A DNA stretch of 17,481 bases from NCBI GenBank assembly GCA_000310025.1, contig FN649758.1, positions 4,349,233-4,366,713 of the forward strand, read 5' to 3'. Both the position numbers and the translations under genes were made by a program. This DNA comes from Ectocarpus siliculosus (lineage: Eukaryota; Sar; Phaeophyceae; Ectocarpales; Ectocarpaceae). Under the pieces are notes generated by a model. The model ran no database searches, was not told the DNA's origin, and worked only from the letters and a program-made list of their open reading frames with translations. Positions 9,749 to 17,481 of the stretch are shown piece after piece; the stretch's first letter is position 1; each line of letters opens with the position of its first letter.

Positions 9749-12700
9749 TCACTTGAGCACTGCTGAGAGCGGCAGTGTTGAACTCGCCGCCTCATCATGG
9801 CCATTGGCATCGCCGTCGTCATCGCCATCGTCGCAGCCCGCCGCCGCAGACGCCCCCTCCCACCGCAACCGCTCCCGCCCCGATCTCCACACGGTGGCCA
9901 TCTTGACACCGGCTCCCCTCCAAGCTGCTTCCCCCAATCCCCCGTCCCCCCCAAAGGAAAAGAACGCCCTCATCCCTGACAACGCCACCGCAACTGCCTG
10001 CCACATCGCGGCCAACGAAGGCACGGGCTCTTCGACCGACTCCTGCGGGGGAGAAAAGAACGTCCCCGCCACTGCCGACAGAGCCGCTAGCCCGCACACC
10101 AACGCGACCGTCGCGCCGATGACTCTCCCCCACCTCATCCGGATCTTCCCTCTGGCCCTCACGCCGTGCGGGTTTCCGCCCCGCGGCGGCACCGGGGATG
10201 GGGGACGTACGTCCCCTCCCTGCTCGCGATCGGCTTCCTCCTGACCGCGAGCCGCGAGACCACCACCACCGCCGCCGCCGCCGGTCTTGGTCCTCTTCCC
10301 CCAGGGCATACTCCAACGCCGGGGCTTCCCGCCGCCCGCACCCCCCCGTCGCTGCCCCTCGACCCCAGCAGCGGCACCACCACCATCGACAACAACGTCG
10401 GATTCTCGGTTCGGCTGTCGTCGTCCGCTACCGTCAGATGCTCCGGGCCGAGCGCTACTGCTGCTGCTGCTGCTGCTGCTGCGGAACACTGCTATCGACC
10501 GAGTCCTGGGCGGGGACACCAAAACCGGCAGCGAGGGGACGGTTCCTCCGCGTCCCCGGGGTGTCGCAGTATCATTCTCGGCGCCATCCCCCCCGCTGAA
10601 ATCATGGTACGAACCCCCTACTCCGCCGGAGCTATTAGTAGTGGCCGTGCTGCTGCTGCCGCTCGAGGCTACTGACCCCCTTCTCCGACGCGCCCCCCGC
10701 CCCCTCAGCGGTGACGCTGCGAAGAACGAAGACGTCGACTGCCGCTGCGGCCCGTTGCCACTAACGCACGGCTCCAACGCGGGCGTGGTGCCGGGGGGCG
10801 CAAACGCCGGAGGATTCGCGGCGTCGAAATTGAAAGGGTTTCGAACTACCATCGCGGCAGCGGCAGCGGCAGCGGCGGAGGGGGAGGGGGGATGCCGCCG
10901 CCCAGTCGGGGAGGAAGGGGTAGTAGCGAAGACGCTGCCGCCAGCGCCGGCGGCAGCGGCGGCGGCGGCGGTTGCGGCGGTTGCGGACATGGCGTGGGAG
11001 AGCGCGAGGCGAGTGCGGCACGACCTTCTCGCCTCCTTGAGACCCATGACCAAGGCCTTGCCCCACCGCTTGTACAGCTTGCTCAGGGACTGGCCCACCA
11101 CCAACAGGACGAAGTACAGATTAAACCTGGCTCGTATCGTACGGGTACAAGTGGTGCGTGTTCCCGAGAAGTCACAGAGGGGCGGAGGGGCGGAGGTTAT
11201 GTTGGGGTGGCATGGTCTTGAAAGCCCAATATCAAGCCAAAATCAAAATTGAGGGTTTCAGTGTCAGAGTTGACAACCTTCATCGAGCACCCAATGCATA
11301 TATAACTTCCTGGGAACGAGCATATCAGCAAGATGCGACCTGTTTGATCCTTGCGCGGAGCCAACAGTTGGCTATTCACACCCGAAAACGACCGACACCG
11401 AGAGCCAACGACTAATACTGAGAGGCAACGACCAATACCGAGAGGCTACGACCAATAATGAGAGGCAACGACCAACACCGAGAGGCAACGACCGACACCG
11501 AGACGCTGTCGCACCCACAACACTCCACAAAGTCAGAGCGCCACGTCTACCTTCCGGAAACGTATAGCCAGAGCTGGAGGACCATGTGAGCGAATAGCGC
11601 CGTCATCGTGAGACCCAGATCCCTTGCGCGCAGCGGGTGAAACCTCTGCCGGATCATGATGAGCATCATGCCCATCTTGTCCAGCTGTCCGAGGAGCAGG
11701 CGCAGCCCGACAAAGGTAACGACAAAGGTAACGACAAAGGTAAATATTCCAAGGTTTGAGAGGTCGGCAGCCGGGCAGTCGATGTTGACGACGTGGTTGG
11801 TGTGGGAGGTGATCACAGGTGTCGGCTTTAGTCACAGAGCCCTCTTGAAGTTGACCTGTGACAATGTACTGCTGCTGCTGCTGCTGCTGCAGTTTCGTTA
11901 TTGTGGTGGCTATTGTTTTGGCGTGATGGGGCACAGAAAACCGTTCCATCGATATGCTTCATGAGTCAATCGTCGATTGAAAATAAAACTTCCTCGGCAC
12001 AGCATAGGTGCGTCGGATCAACTACGGGACGAGGTGTGCCCTCTATCTCTCTCTATCTATCTATCTCTCTATCTCGCCCCCTCGCTACCATGATGTTTTC
12101 AAGAGGTGATTGTACGGCATCCTGGCCAAACCAAGTGCAGCGGCATGGAGGAGTCTAGTATCCGCACCTGAAATGCAGATAGTATATTGACAGTAATAGT
12201 GATAGTGATAGTGATAGTGATAGTGATAGTGATAGTGACAGTGACAGTAGTTAGAGTGACAGGGCTGGTGCTCACCCCTAGCTGTATGCTCGGTCCGCTC
12301 TTGGTGAAAAAAACTTTCCCGAGCTGGTTCACCACCGCCGGCACCCTCTTCGTTCCGCCAAGCCTCTCGTACAGCTCGCGTAGCTGATGGATTATGGCCG
12401 ACAGACAGACAGACAGACAGACAGATAGAGAGACAAAAAGACAGACGGGGGGCGCACATAAGCGAGAGAGTCCAATTTCAGCAGCCGGCCACGACGCGAA
12501 ACAGCAACTACGCACGGCAGCAGTAGCGACAGACAGCAACAGCAGCAACATAAACCCCAGCAACAATCCAATAATCCACGTGAAATCCGAAAAACGCCGA
12601 CGACGAACAAATCACAATGATTCCAACGATTCCAACAACAGAGCCTCTCCTCTCCGGACGTATTAACCCACACAACAACCTACCGAGCAGGGATTTTTCG

Positions 12701-15700
12701 CCCACCTACAAATATTCCTTCCAAAAGAAATTGGCCATTCAGAAAACATTCTCTCCCTACGGGGTTGAACCTTGCAGCAAGCACCAAGGCCATTCCTCGA
12801 CTCACGCAAAATAAGACGCCGTCCGTTTCCCCTCCTGCTGACCCCACCAGTGTGATATTCTGCTGTACAACTTTGCTTGCCTTCTTGTTTCTATTTTTTT
12901 TTTTAGCTCAAGCAATTCGTCGATGAGTATCACGTCACGTGGCCCACCACCGTCTCTCTCTCTCCTTACTCCTATCTACACTGTTGTACATACATATCGC
13001 GGCACCACGGCATACCACGGTGAGGTACAGAACGGACCCGCAGTGAAGAAGTATTTTCGTTTAGAAACAGAGGCTCAAACCTTTTATGAAAAAAAAGAAG
13101 ATCGGCGGTGGATTCAACAGTGAACTCTCCATCCAGTACAGCATGCAGTATGCCGCCCTCAGTGCCGACGAAGAAAGAAGCCGAGCCTCGACCCGGTGTT
13201 GACCTTTCCTATCTCCCGTTCTGTGTTCCACGGTACGGTATTCCACAAAGCTCGCTCACCTCCGGGTCGCGGGTACCGCGAACGGGCAGCAGCTTCTTGA
13301 TCTTCTTGCTCCCCGCCCCGGCCGCGGAGATCACGCCCCCCTTAGCAACCCCCGCGGCGTGAACAACGTCTCTGGAAACCCCAGACCCAACTCCCGGTCC
13401 GGTGTAAGAGTTATTGCTGTCGATCGCGGCGGCGTTCGAGATGGACAGAGCACGCGGAGTGGAGGGGGGCTGGGAGGCTCCGCTGCTGGCTGCGAAGATC
13501 GACGTCCGGGCCATGGTCGTAGGCGTCGTTATGGTCGAGGGGGGGGCAGACCTTGGCGCCTTGGCCCCTGCGTTGCCGTGGAGTGCCCGTGGAGTGAATT
13601 GGGATTGGGGGAGGGGGGGCGAACTCGCGCCCTAGTTGTTAGACCATTGAGATCGCGTCCTCTAGGGGAGGGGGCATATTTGCTAGCACAATCTCGAATG
13701 GGGGACAAGCGGAGGCGGGCGAGTGGAGAGTACTCATGTTCTGCATCCCGTAGCGGTTAGACCATTGACACCACGGGTACCCGGGGGGGAAGGATACTTG
13801 CGTTCACTTTCTGGAATCGGGGACCATTGAGGGGGAGGGGGCTTTGCAGGAGGCCGTGCAGCGTTCGTTGGTTACAGGCGTGGAGGTGATTGGCCTTCGC
13901 GAGACAGCGGGCCAACAAATCAGCCCCGCAGAAAAAAAATACTACGAATTCCTTACGGGGGGCACTAGAACATGTCTCGACTCCTATACCCTACTAAAAC
14001 CGGACTATTTTATCGTCATCCAGCTGGCTATTTTGGAGGTACTAGTAAAAATTATCCAAGCGTAGCAACGAATACCGACGTCTTCTACCTGTCAGTCGGT
14101 TCCTCGTTTAACAAACATCACCAGAATCATGCACAAACACATTGATACACCAGAGCAACAGGTATAAATCACATATAGCGCTATGCAGACACGCATACAC
14201 ATGAAAGAAACGCAAAAGGCAAAAAACAAAAACTTACTCCAAGGCGCGGTCCGCGACGGTGCCGATGAGCTGTTCCGTAATGCTACGCCAGCCGAAGCGG
14301 AGCCCACAGCATTTGCGGTGACAGGATCGGGGTCGCTTACCCTCCGTCTAATCGGTGCGCCGCGATTCCTTAGAGTGAAGAATCCGGAGCACACGAAGCA
14401 CATTGTCGTAAACCGCGGTGGAGCAAAATAGCAAAATAGGGTGCGAAGGCTTTCACATAAGTTCAGTGAGCCATGCACCCGGCAGATTTGAGTGCCTGAA
14501 TAGTCAAAGGCTGAAAGCATTGCGTCTACAATGGATAACAACAAGCAGGCCGATTCGCCGGTTGGTTTCTCACTCAGAACCGGTCCTACGTCGCAACAAA
14601 AGCGGAAGCCGGCTGCAGAACGAGGATGCTCTGGTTGGCTCTCCTACTTGTAGCACATTTCCAAGCATAAAAGAGCCAATTCTCGTGTAGTTCTTGTGGG
14701 TGTTATTACTATGTTTGTTAAGTTGTGCGATAAATTCCTCATTTCATTGAGCCTTGCTCGCATGTCTCCACCTTCCGTATGGTAATATGTTGCCTCTCGA
14801 CCTCAAGGGCTCCGATCGATGCGGGGCCATGAACAAGACGAGAAACACAAAAACAATCATTCTCGTGCACGATGCATGCCTACATCCCACGGCACGTGTG
14901 GCAGCGGCTCCACCACACAAAACTACTTCTAAAAAGACAAGCACATAACAGTCATCTACAGCAAAGCTCGCACTCACCCTCGGATGAGTGAGCGTGAGAG
15001 CGAGAAGAAGGTCGTCGAGCTCTTCCGCTGACTGAACACAGTGAGGAGAGAGCGGGCGAAACAGACAACAGTAAGACGATGAAAATAGTTTAGGCGGCAC
15101 CGGAAGAGACAGGGGGAACATTCGCAGGTACCAGAACTCATGTCAGCGATGCACCCCTCAAGTGCCGCGGACCATCAAAATATCGTGTGAAGGGGAAAGC
15201 AGCGGCAACGTTGATCATTGGTAGTTTCATTATCTTGGTCACAGCAGCAGTCTTTGCACCATGGCGTGTCGTTTCGACAGACACGCCAGACACTTTTCCT
15301 TTTCTGCGTTCAACGGCGGTAGACCACCAAAAAAAAATGAAACCATGCGGTAAGGCGTTGTTTGTACGGGAACACTTAATAGTACGAAGCCGGTTGATTG
15401 GCTGGGAGCTACAGCACGCAGCCGAAAACACCCCGCACGCCACCAATACGACGACGGGATAACTTCAGCAGTACAGCAGCCTCGACAAGGCTCCACCATG
15501 ACCGGTTTGTTTCGCCAATCGTTCAAGCTTGCAAACACAAGTTGTGCCCGTCCAACACCCTGTTCCCTTGGGGGAGGTACTAACACAAGCCCCCCCCGGC
15601 AAAGACCCCCGGGTGTGGCTTGGCCTGTACGGCGGTCAACAATTCGTCTGCCTGTCATGTCACACCGCTCCCCCCGGGAAGTAAATCGCTTCGGGGGGAG

Positions 15701-17433
15701 GGTTGCGGACGTAATCCTAGCATGCCTGCAACGTACACCAATCGTGAAACCCTGGATGGGCATTGTACGGCAGTCAACAAATAATGCGTCTGCCTCCCCA
15801 GAGGAACGACATTACCTCGGGGGGTTAGGATTTGTAGACGCAATCCCCGCCGGTTACTACGCCGTGTCTGCAACGCGTGCACCAAACGTGCCAGCCCCTC
15901 TCTCTCTGTTTTTTCCTTCACCTTCGAGAAGTTGACCGCATGGACATGGACATGGACATGGACAGTTGCGTGGTTTCCTCCCCTCCCCCCCCTCCGCCTC
16001 CGCCTCCCTCCTGACCTCCGCCGCCAACACGGGCGGGAGAGACGGGCGATGACGCAAACGCCGCGGGCAAAAACAACAAGCTCTGACGCCGGCTGCCGCC
16101 CCTGGTGCCGACGTTGTCGCCCGACCATGGCGTCCCAAGCAAGGACGACGACAAACCTTCGTCTTGGACGGCGCTAGGCGCGTCCGTCGCCGCCGGGGCG
16201 GTTGCCAGCGATGAGGGGGAGTGGTTCTTAGAGGTCGGGTCAGTCGACGCCGGTGCCGCAGCTGTTGCTGCTGCTGCTGCTGCTGCTGTTGTTGTAGCGT
16301 TGTCGGTGCCGTCATCCTGGGCAAAAATTCCTCCGCCGCCGCCGCCGCCGCCGCCGCTGCGACGTTTCCTGGTGGAGGGTAAGTATGGTAGTATTTTGGC
16401 AATGAAAACGAACTCTCGACGAGAAATTTCCAAGAGCACGCTTGCCGGTTTCGGAACTCTCTCCTACTTGTGGAGCAATCGCTGAGTTTAAGTCTGTCTA
16501 GGGGGGAGCGCGACCACTCCCGCGATTCCGGTCCTACGACAACTCACCCACGTCGAACCGAATTCTTCGGGCCCCGAACACGCCTCCCTGCCTTTGTTCA
16601 TATCGTCCCGGTAAAGAACACGTTTGACGAGTTGTCTCACTCTTAGGACCACCAACAACGTCCAACGACAAGCACCAGACAAGCTAACCTCGAGCTCCCG
16701 ACCACCCACTCACAGGTAGGCGGACACGGCGATGCGCATTAGCGCCCCGTTGATAACCACGATCAACACGGGCGGCACGACAAGCATTGCCACCACAGCC
16801 AAAATCCACATCAAGCTGGGAGCAAACGGAGGAGCATCAGCGGGTCGGGTCGCCAAGAAGGGTCAACGGCAGCATCGGCATCGAGATCTGAGAACGGTTT
16901 CACCCATGGGAAGCGATTGGATACCTGCCAGACAATTGTCAATATCCTCCGCGGGCCCCCTGTCGAGGGGAGCCGGTGTATGCGAAAGATTCTATATAGC
17001 GTCCTTGCCGCGCGCAGAATGATGTCATTTCATTGGTCGCCTGAATAGCAGAGCAGAGTCAATGCTGGCAGAGGAAACAACAAACACACGACAAACACGC
17101 ACACACCTTGCTGGGAACACACACAAGCTGCTGGTGTCTTTGTCCATCAATGGGAGAGGAACACCTACGAGCACAGAGACACGCACCCACACAAGCATAC
17201 CGAAGCAGACACAAACGCACAAATAACAGACGACACAAACACACACACATGAAACAGACAAAAACAGACGCAACACACATATACGTATAAACACAACGAG
17301 ACACAAGGGCGCACCTTTTCCGAGGCCGTCCCCAGCTGCTTATAGCATCCACCTCCTTCAAGAAGGTCACGTACGGCCTGAACATCTCCCAGAACACCAT
17401 GCCCTTGCGGTACAGCTGGTTGGGAGAAAACAC
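9749..17433 (-). CDS. multi-pass membrane protein with low-complexity linkers, 5' partial, at least 9 exons
   Basis: Exons in transcript order: 17433-17315, 16815-16714, 16368-15922, 15031-14978, 14282-14238, 13551-13260, 12383-12276, 11825-11551 and 11126-9749. All introns are GT-AG and phases chain without a stop (2,2,2,2,2,0,0,2), giving 939 residues with TGA at 9751-9749. Earlier exons lie outside the window. Residues 1-40 hold an amphipathic segment ending SSWGRPRKS. Residues 41-63 are a strong membrane helix. Residues 75-222 are a Gly/Ala/Ser linker with (SM)4. Residues 224-256 form a likely helix with FSLSRSLIRG and ITEQLIGTVADRALE. Residues 257-353 are a Ser/Ala/Thr linker. Residues 354-389 are globular (LRELYERLGG). 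Residues 390-496 contain helices at about 415-435, 459-478 and 482-496. A poly-Ala/Ser/Gly tail follows, with one more helix (816-837) and an acidic end. The W-x-x-P-K element before a hydrophobic hairpin recalls DUF639 or MCTP C-termini, but I cannot assign a family. The exon at 15031, the acceptor at 13552 and the acceptor at 11826 are the least certain. Confidence 0.7.
11127..11550 (-). other. intron before the last exon, with minisatellite
   Basis: This 424-base intron of the membrane-protein gene has its donor at 11550-11549 (GTAGAC) and its acceptor AG at 11128-11127. The acceptor has a weak pyrimidine tract but is required by the phase 2 join that makes SGR-FNLYFVLL. Confidence 0.7.
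11391..11510 (-). repeat. 20-base minisatellite, 6 copies
   Basis: Six head-to-tail 20-base units (plus-strand consensus ACCAAYACCGAGAGGCAACG) with exact 20-base periodicity and a few substitutions per copy. They lie inside the intron between the last two exons of the membrane-protein gene. Confidence 0.9.
11713..11748 (-). repeat. 12-base tandem repeat within coding exon
   Basis: Three copies of a 12-base unit (plus strand GACAAAGGTAAC; minus strand GTTACCTTTGTC). On the minus strand they encode TFVV repeats forming the hydrophobic core FTFVVTFVVTFVG of a predicted membrane helix (about residues 415-435). On the plus strand each copy would read AAAGGTAA, a donor-like sequence, but no plus-strand gene is supported. 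Confidence 0.85.
11869..11890 (-). repeat. (CTG)7 microsatellite
   Basis: Seven CTG units, read as CAG on the minus strand, in the intron upstream of exon 11825-11551. They offer many decoy AG acceptors on the minus strand about 45-65 bases before the chosen one. Confidence 0.8.
12040..12076 (+). repeat. (CTAT/CTCT)n microsatellite
   Basis: Mixed CT and CTAT repeat in the intron between exons 12383-12276 and 11825-11551. Confidence 0.8.
12193..12248 (-). repeat. (AGTGAT)n hexanucleotide repeat
   Basis: About eight hexamer units, the last two changed to AGTGAC. They start 27 bases downstream of the donor (12275-12274) of the 108-base exon, on the transcript side of the membrane-protein gene. 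Confidence 0.9.
12384..13259 (-). other. intron between exons 13551-13260 and 12383-12276
   Basis: This 876-base phase 0 intron has donor GTGAGC at 13259 and acceptor ATCAG at 12385-12384. Apart from the microsatellite at its 3' end, it holds a T-tract near 12893-12904 and no supported gene. A 65-codon hydrophobic minus frame at 12508-12705 is not needed for continuity. Confidence 0.65.
12400..12425 (-). repeat. (ACAG)n microsatellite acting as pyrimidine tract
   Basis: Six ACAG units followed by AGATAGAGAGAC. On the minus strand this is CTGT/TCTC-rich and ends 15 bases before the acceptor AG of the 108-base exon, so it forms that exon's pyrimidine tract. Confidence 0.85.
13552..14237 (-). 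other. intron between exons 14282-14238 and 13551-13260
   Basis: This 686-base intron has a consensus donor GTAAGT at 14237. The acceptor is chosen at 13553-13552 because only that AG keeps phase 2. An upstream AG in GCAACGCAG (about 13570) has a better pyrimidine context but needs phase 1. It contains diverged tandem repeats (13638-13830) and a 73-codon plus frame (13844-14065) without recognisable motifs. Confidence 0.5.
13638..13830. repeat. diverged tandem pair with GTTAGACCATTGA heads
   Basis: GTTAGACCATTGA occurs at 13638 and 13756 (period 118). After each there are G-rich runs and matching stretches ending in GAATGGGGGAC or GAATCGGGGAC, and ACCATTGAGGGGG follows once more near 13823. 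On the minus strand the motif reads TGGTCTAAC..CTA, resembling a tRNA A-box, so a worn tRNA-derived SINE is possible but unproven. Confidence 0.4.
14283..14977 (-). other. intron between exons 15031-14978 and 14282-14238
   Basis: This 695-base intron has donor GTGAGT at 14977 and acceptor GGCGTAG at 14284-14283. It contains a GTAAGC site at 14340 that could be an alternative donor if a small extra exon exists upstream of it. No repeat stands out. Confidence 0.5.
15032..15921 (-). other. intron between exons 16368-15922 and 15031-14978
   Basis: This 890-base phase 2 intron runs from GTGAAG at 15921 to GTGTTCAG at 15033-15032. It contains the roughly 138-base diverged tandem repeat listed below. 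A 174-codon minus frame (15239-15763) runs through it but is repeat-derived and out of the conserved chain. Confidence 0.55.
15626..15895. repeat. two diverged tandem copies of a ~138-base unit
   Basis: Copy 1 starts TGTACGGCGGTCAACA at 15626 and copy 2 starts TGTACGGCAGTCAACA at 15764. Both continue with CGTCTGCCT, a CTTCGGGGGG/CCTCGGGGGG block, GTAATCC/GCAATCC and CTGCAACGYRYACCAA near the end. A third, more worn copy may lie just before 15626. Confidence 0.65.
15939..15962 (-). repeat. (CATGGA)4 within coding exon
   Basis: Four exact 6-base units. On the minus strand they encode alternating Ser and Met (SMSMSMSM), 17 bases before the end of exon 16368-15922. Confidence 0.85.
16266..16359 (-). 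repeat. CTG and CCG trinucleotide tracts within coding exon
   Basis: CTG units around 16266-16288 encode Ala, and CCG units at 16333-16356 encode Gly in the minus-strand frame. The low-complexity linker follows directly after the first membrane hairpin. Confidence 0.8.
16816..17314 (-). other. intron between exons 17433-17315 and 16815-16714
   Basis: This 499-base phase 2 intron has donor GTGCGC at 17314 and acceptor TTGCTCCCAG at 16817-16816. Its donor half (about 17040-17300) is strongly CA-rich on the plus strand (GT-rich in the transcript), with many ACACAA/ACGCAC units. No gene was seen. Confidence 0.75.
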
Positions 17434-17452
17434 CTGTAGGGAAGGAAAACGT

Positions 17453-17475
17453 GGGGGGGGGGGGGGGGGGGGGGG
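17453..17475. repeat. G23 homopolymer
   Basis: A run of 23 G at the right edge. In the transcript of the minus-strand gene it is a C-tract ending 17 bases before the acceptor AG (17435-17434) of the first exon in the window, and would lengthen its pyrimidine tract. Run length is prone to sequencing error. Confidence 0.85.
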
Positions 17476-17481
17476 TGTAAC

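Noticed and set aside
9753-11252. Plus-strand frames of 163, 169 and 321 codons opposite the last exon of the membrane protein
   Set aside because: They are antisense shadows of the minus-strand exon, whose GC-rich repeats (poly-Ala, Ser, Gly) keep other frames open.
11533-11949. 138-codon minus frame with a poly-Gln run joined to the region of exon 11825-11551
   Set aside because: The alternative frame has membrane helices, third-position G/C bias and correct splice phases; the poly-Gln comes from the intronic CTG repeat.
12893-12915. T-tract followed by AG on the plus strand as a plus-strand acceptor
   Set aside because: No plus-strand coding sequence follows it; it lies in an intron of the minus-strand gene.
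14978-15031. Reading of the 54-base exon in phase 0 (SAEELDDLLLALTLTHPR)
   Set aside because: It looks protein-like, but the neighbouring exons are in phase 2 on both sides and the phase 2 reading has higher third-position G/C. The exon is open in both frames, so this remains uncertain.
15657-15763. C-terminal part of a 174-codon minus frame as an extra exon
   Set aside because: It is part of the tandem repeat, and the phase 2 chain works without it.

Overview
The window is nuclear DNA of an intron-rich eukaryote. Codon third positions in the exons are strongly G/C-biased. Introns are 270-1300 bases with GT-AG ends. Microsatellites (CTG, CCG, CTGT, AGTGAT) and short minisatellites are abundant, and long non-coding stretches follow the stop codons. 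This resembles a stramenopile, most likely a brown alga of the Ectocarpus kind, but that is inferred from style and not from a marker gene. No rRNA, tRNA gene, CRISPR array, bacterial operon or intact transposase was seen.

Layout: bases 1-2315 are upstream DNA with homopolymer tracts, a telomere-like motif, a pentanucleotide repeat and a 236-base inverted repeat that looks like a MITE. Bases 2316-5567 (+) hold a complete five-exon gene for a mitochondrial short-chain L-3-hydroxyacyl-CoA dehydrogenase of fatty-acid beta-oxidation (328 residues). Bases 5568-9748 are the region between two convergent genes, probably two long 3' UTRs plus a spacer. Bases 17433-9749 (-) hold the 3' part of a second gene in at least nine exons. 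All its splice phases agree. It gives 939 residues of a multi-pass membrane protein with long low-complexity linkers, of no family I can name. Its 5' end lies beyond the right edge.

The two genes show no obvious functional link. The most striking observation is in the dehydrogenase gene. The splice junctions around exon 3 have been copied into the flanking introns: exon 2's donor is present twice, exon 3's acceptor three times and exon 3's donor three times. Each copy carries a bit of exon plus the splice site. The outermost extra acceptor would extend the protein in frame by 51 residues. In the minus-strand gene, a 108-base exon that could be skipped in frame sits between two microsatellites lying almost on its splice sites, and a membrane helix is encoded by a perfect 12-base tandem repeat.
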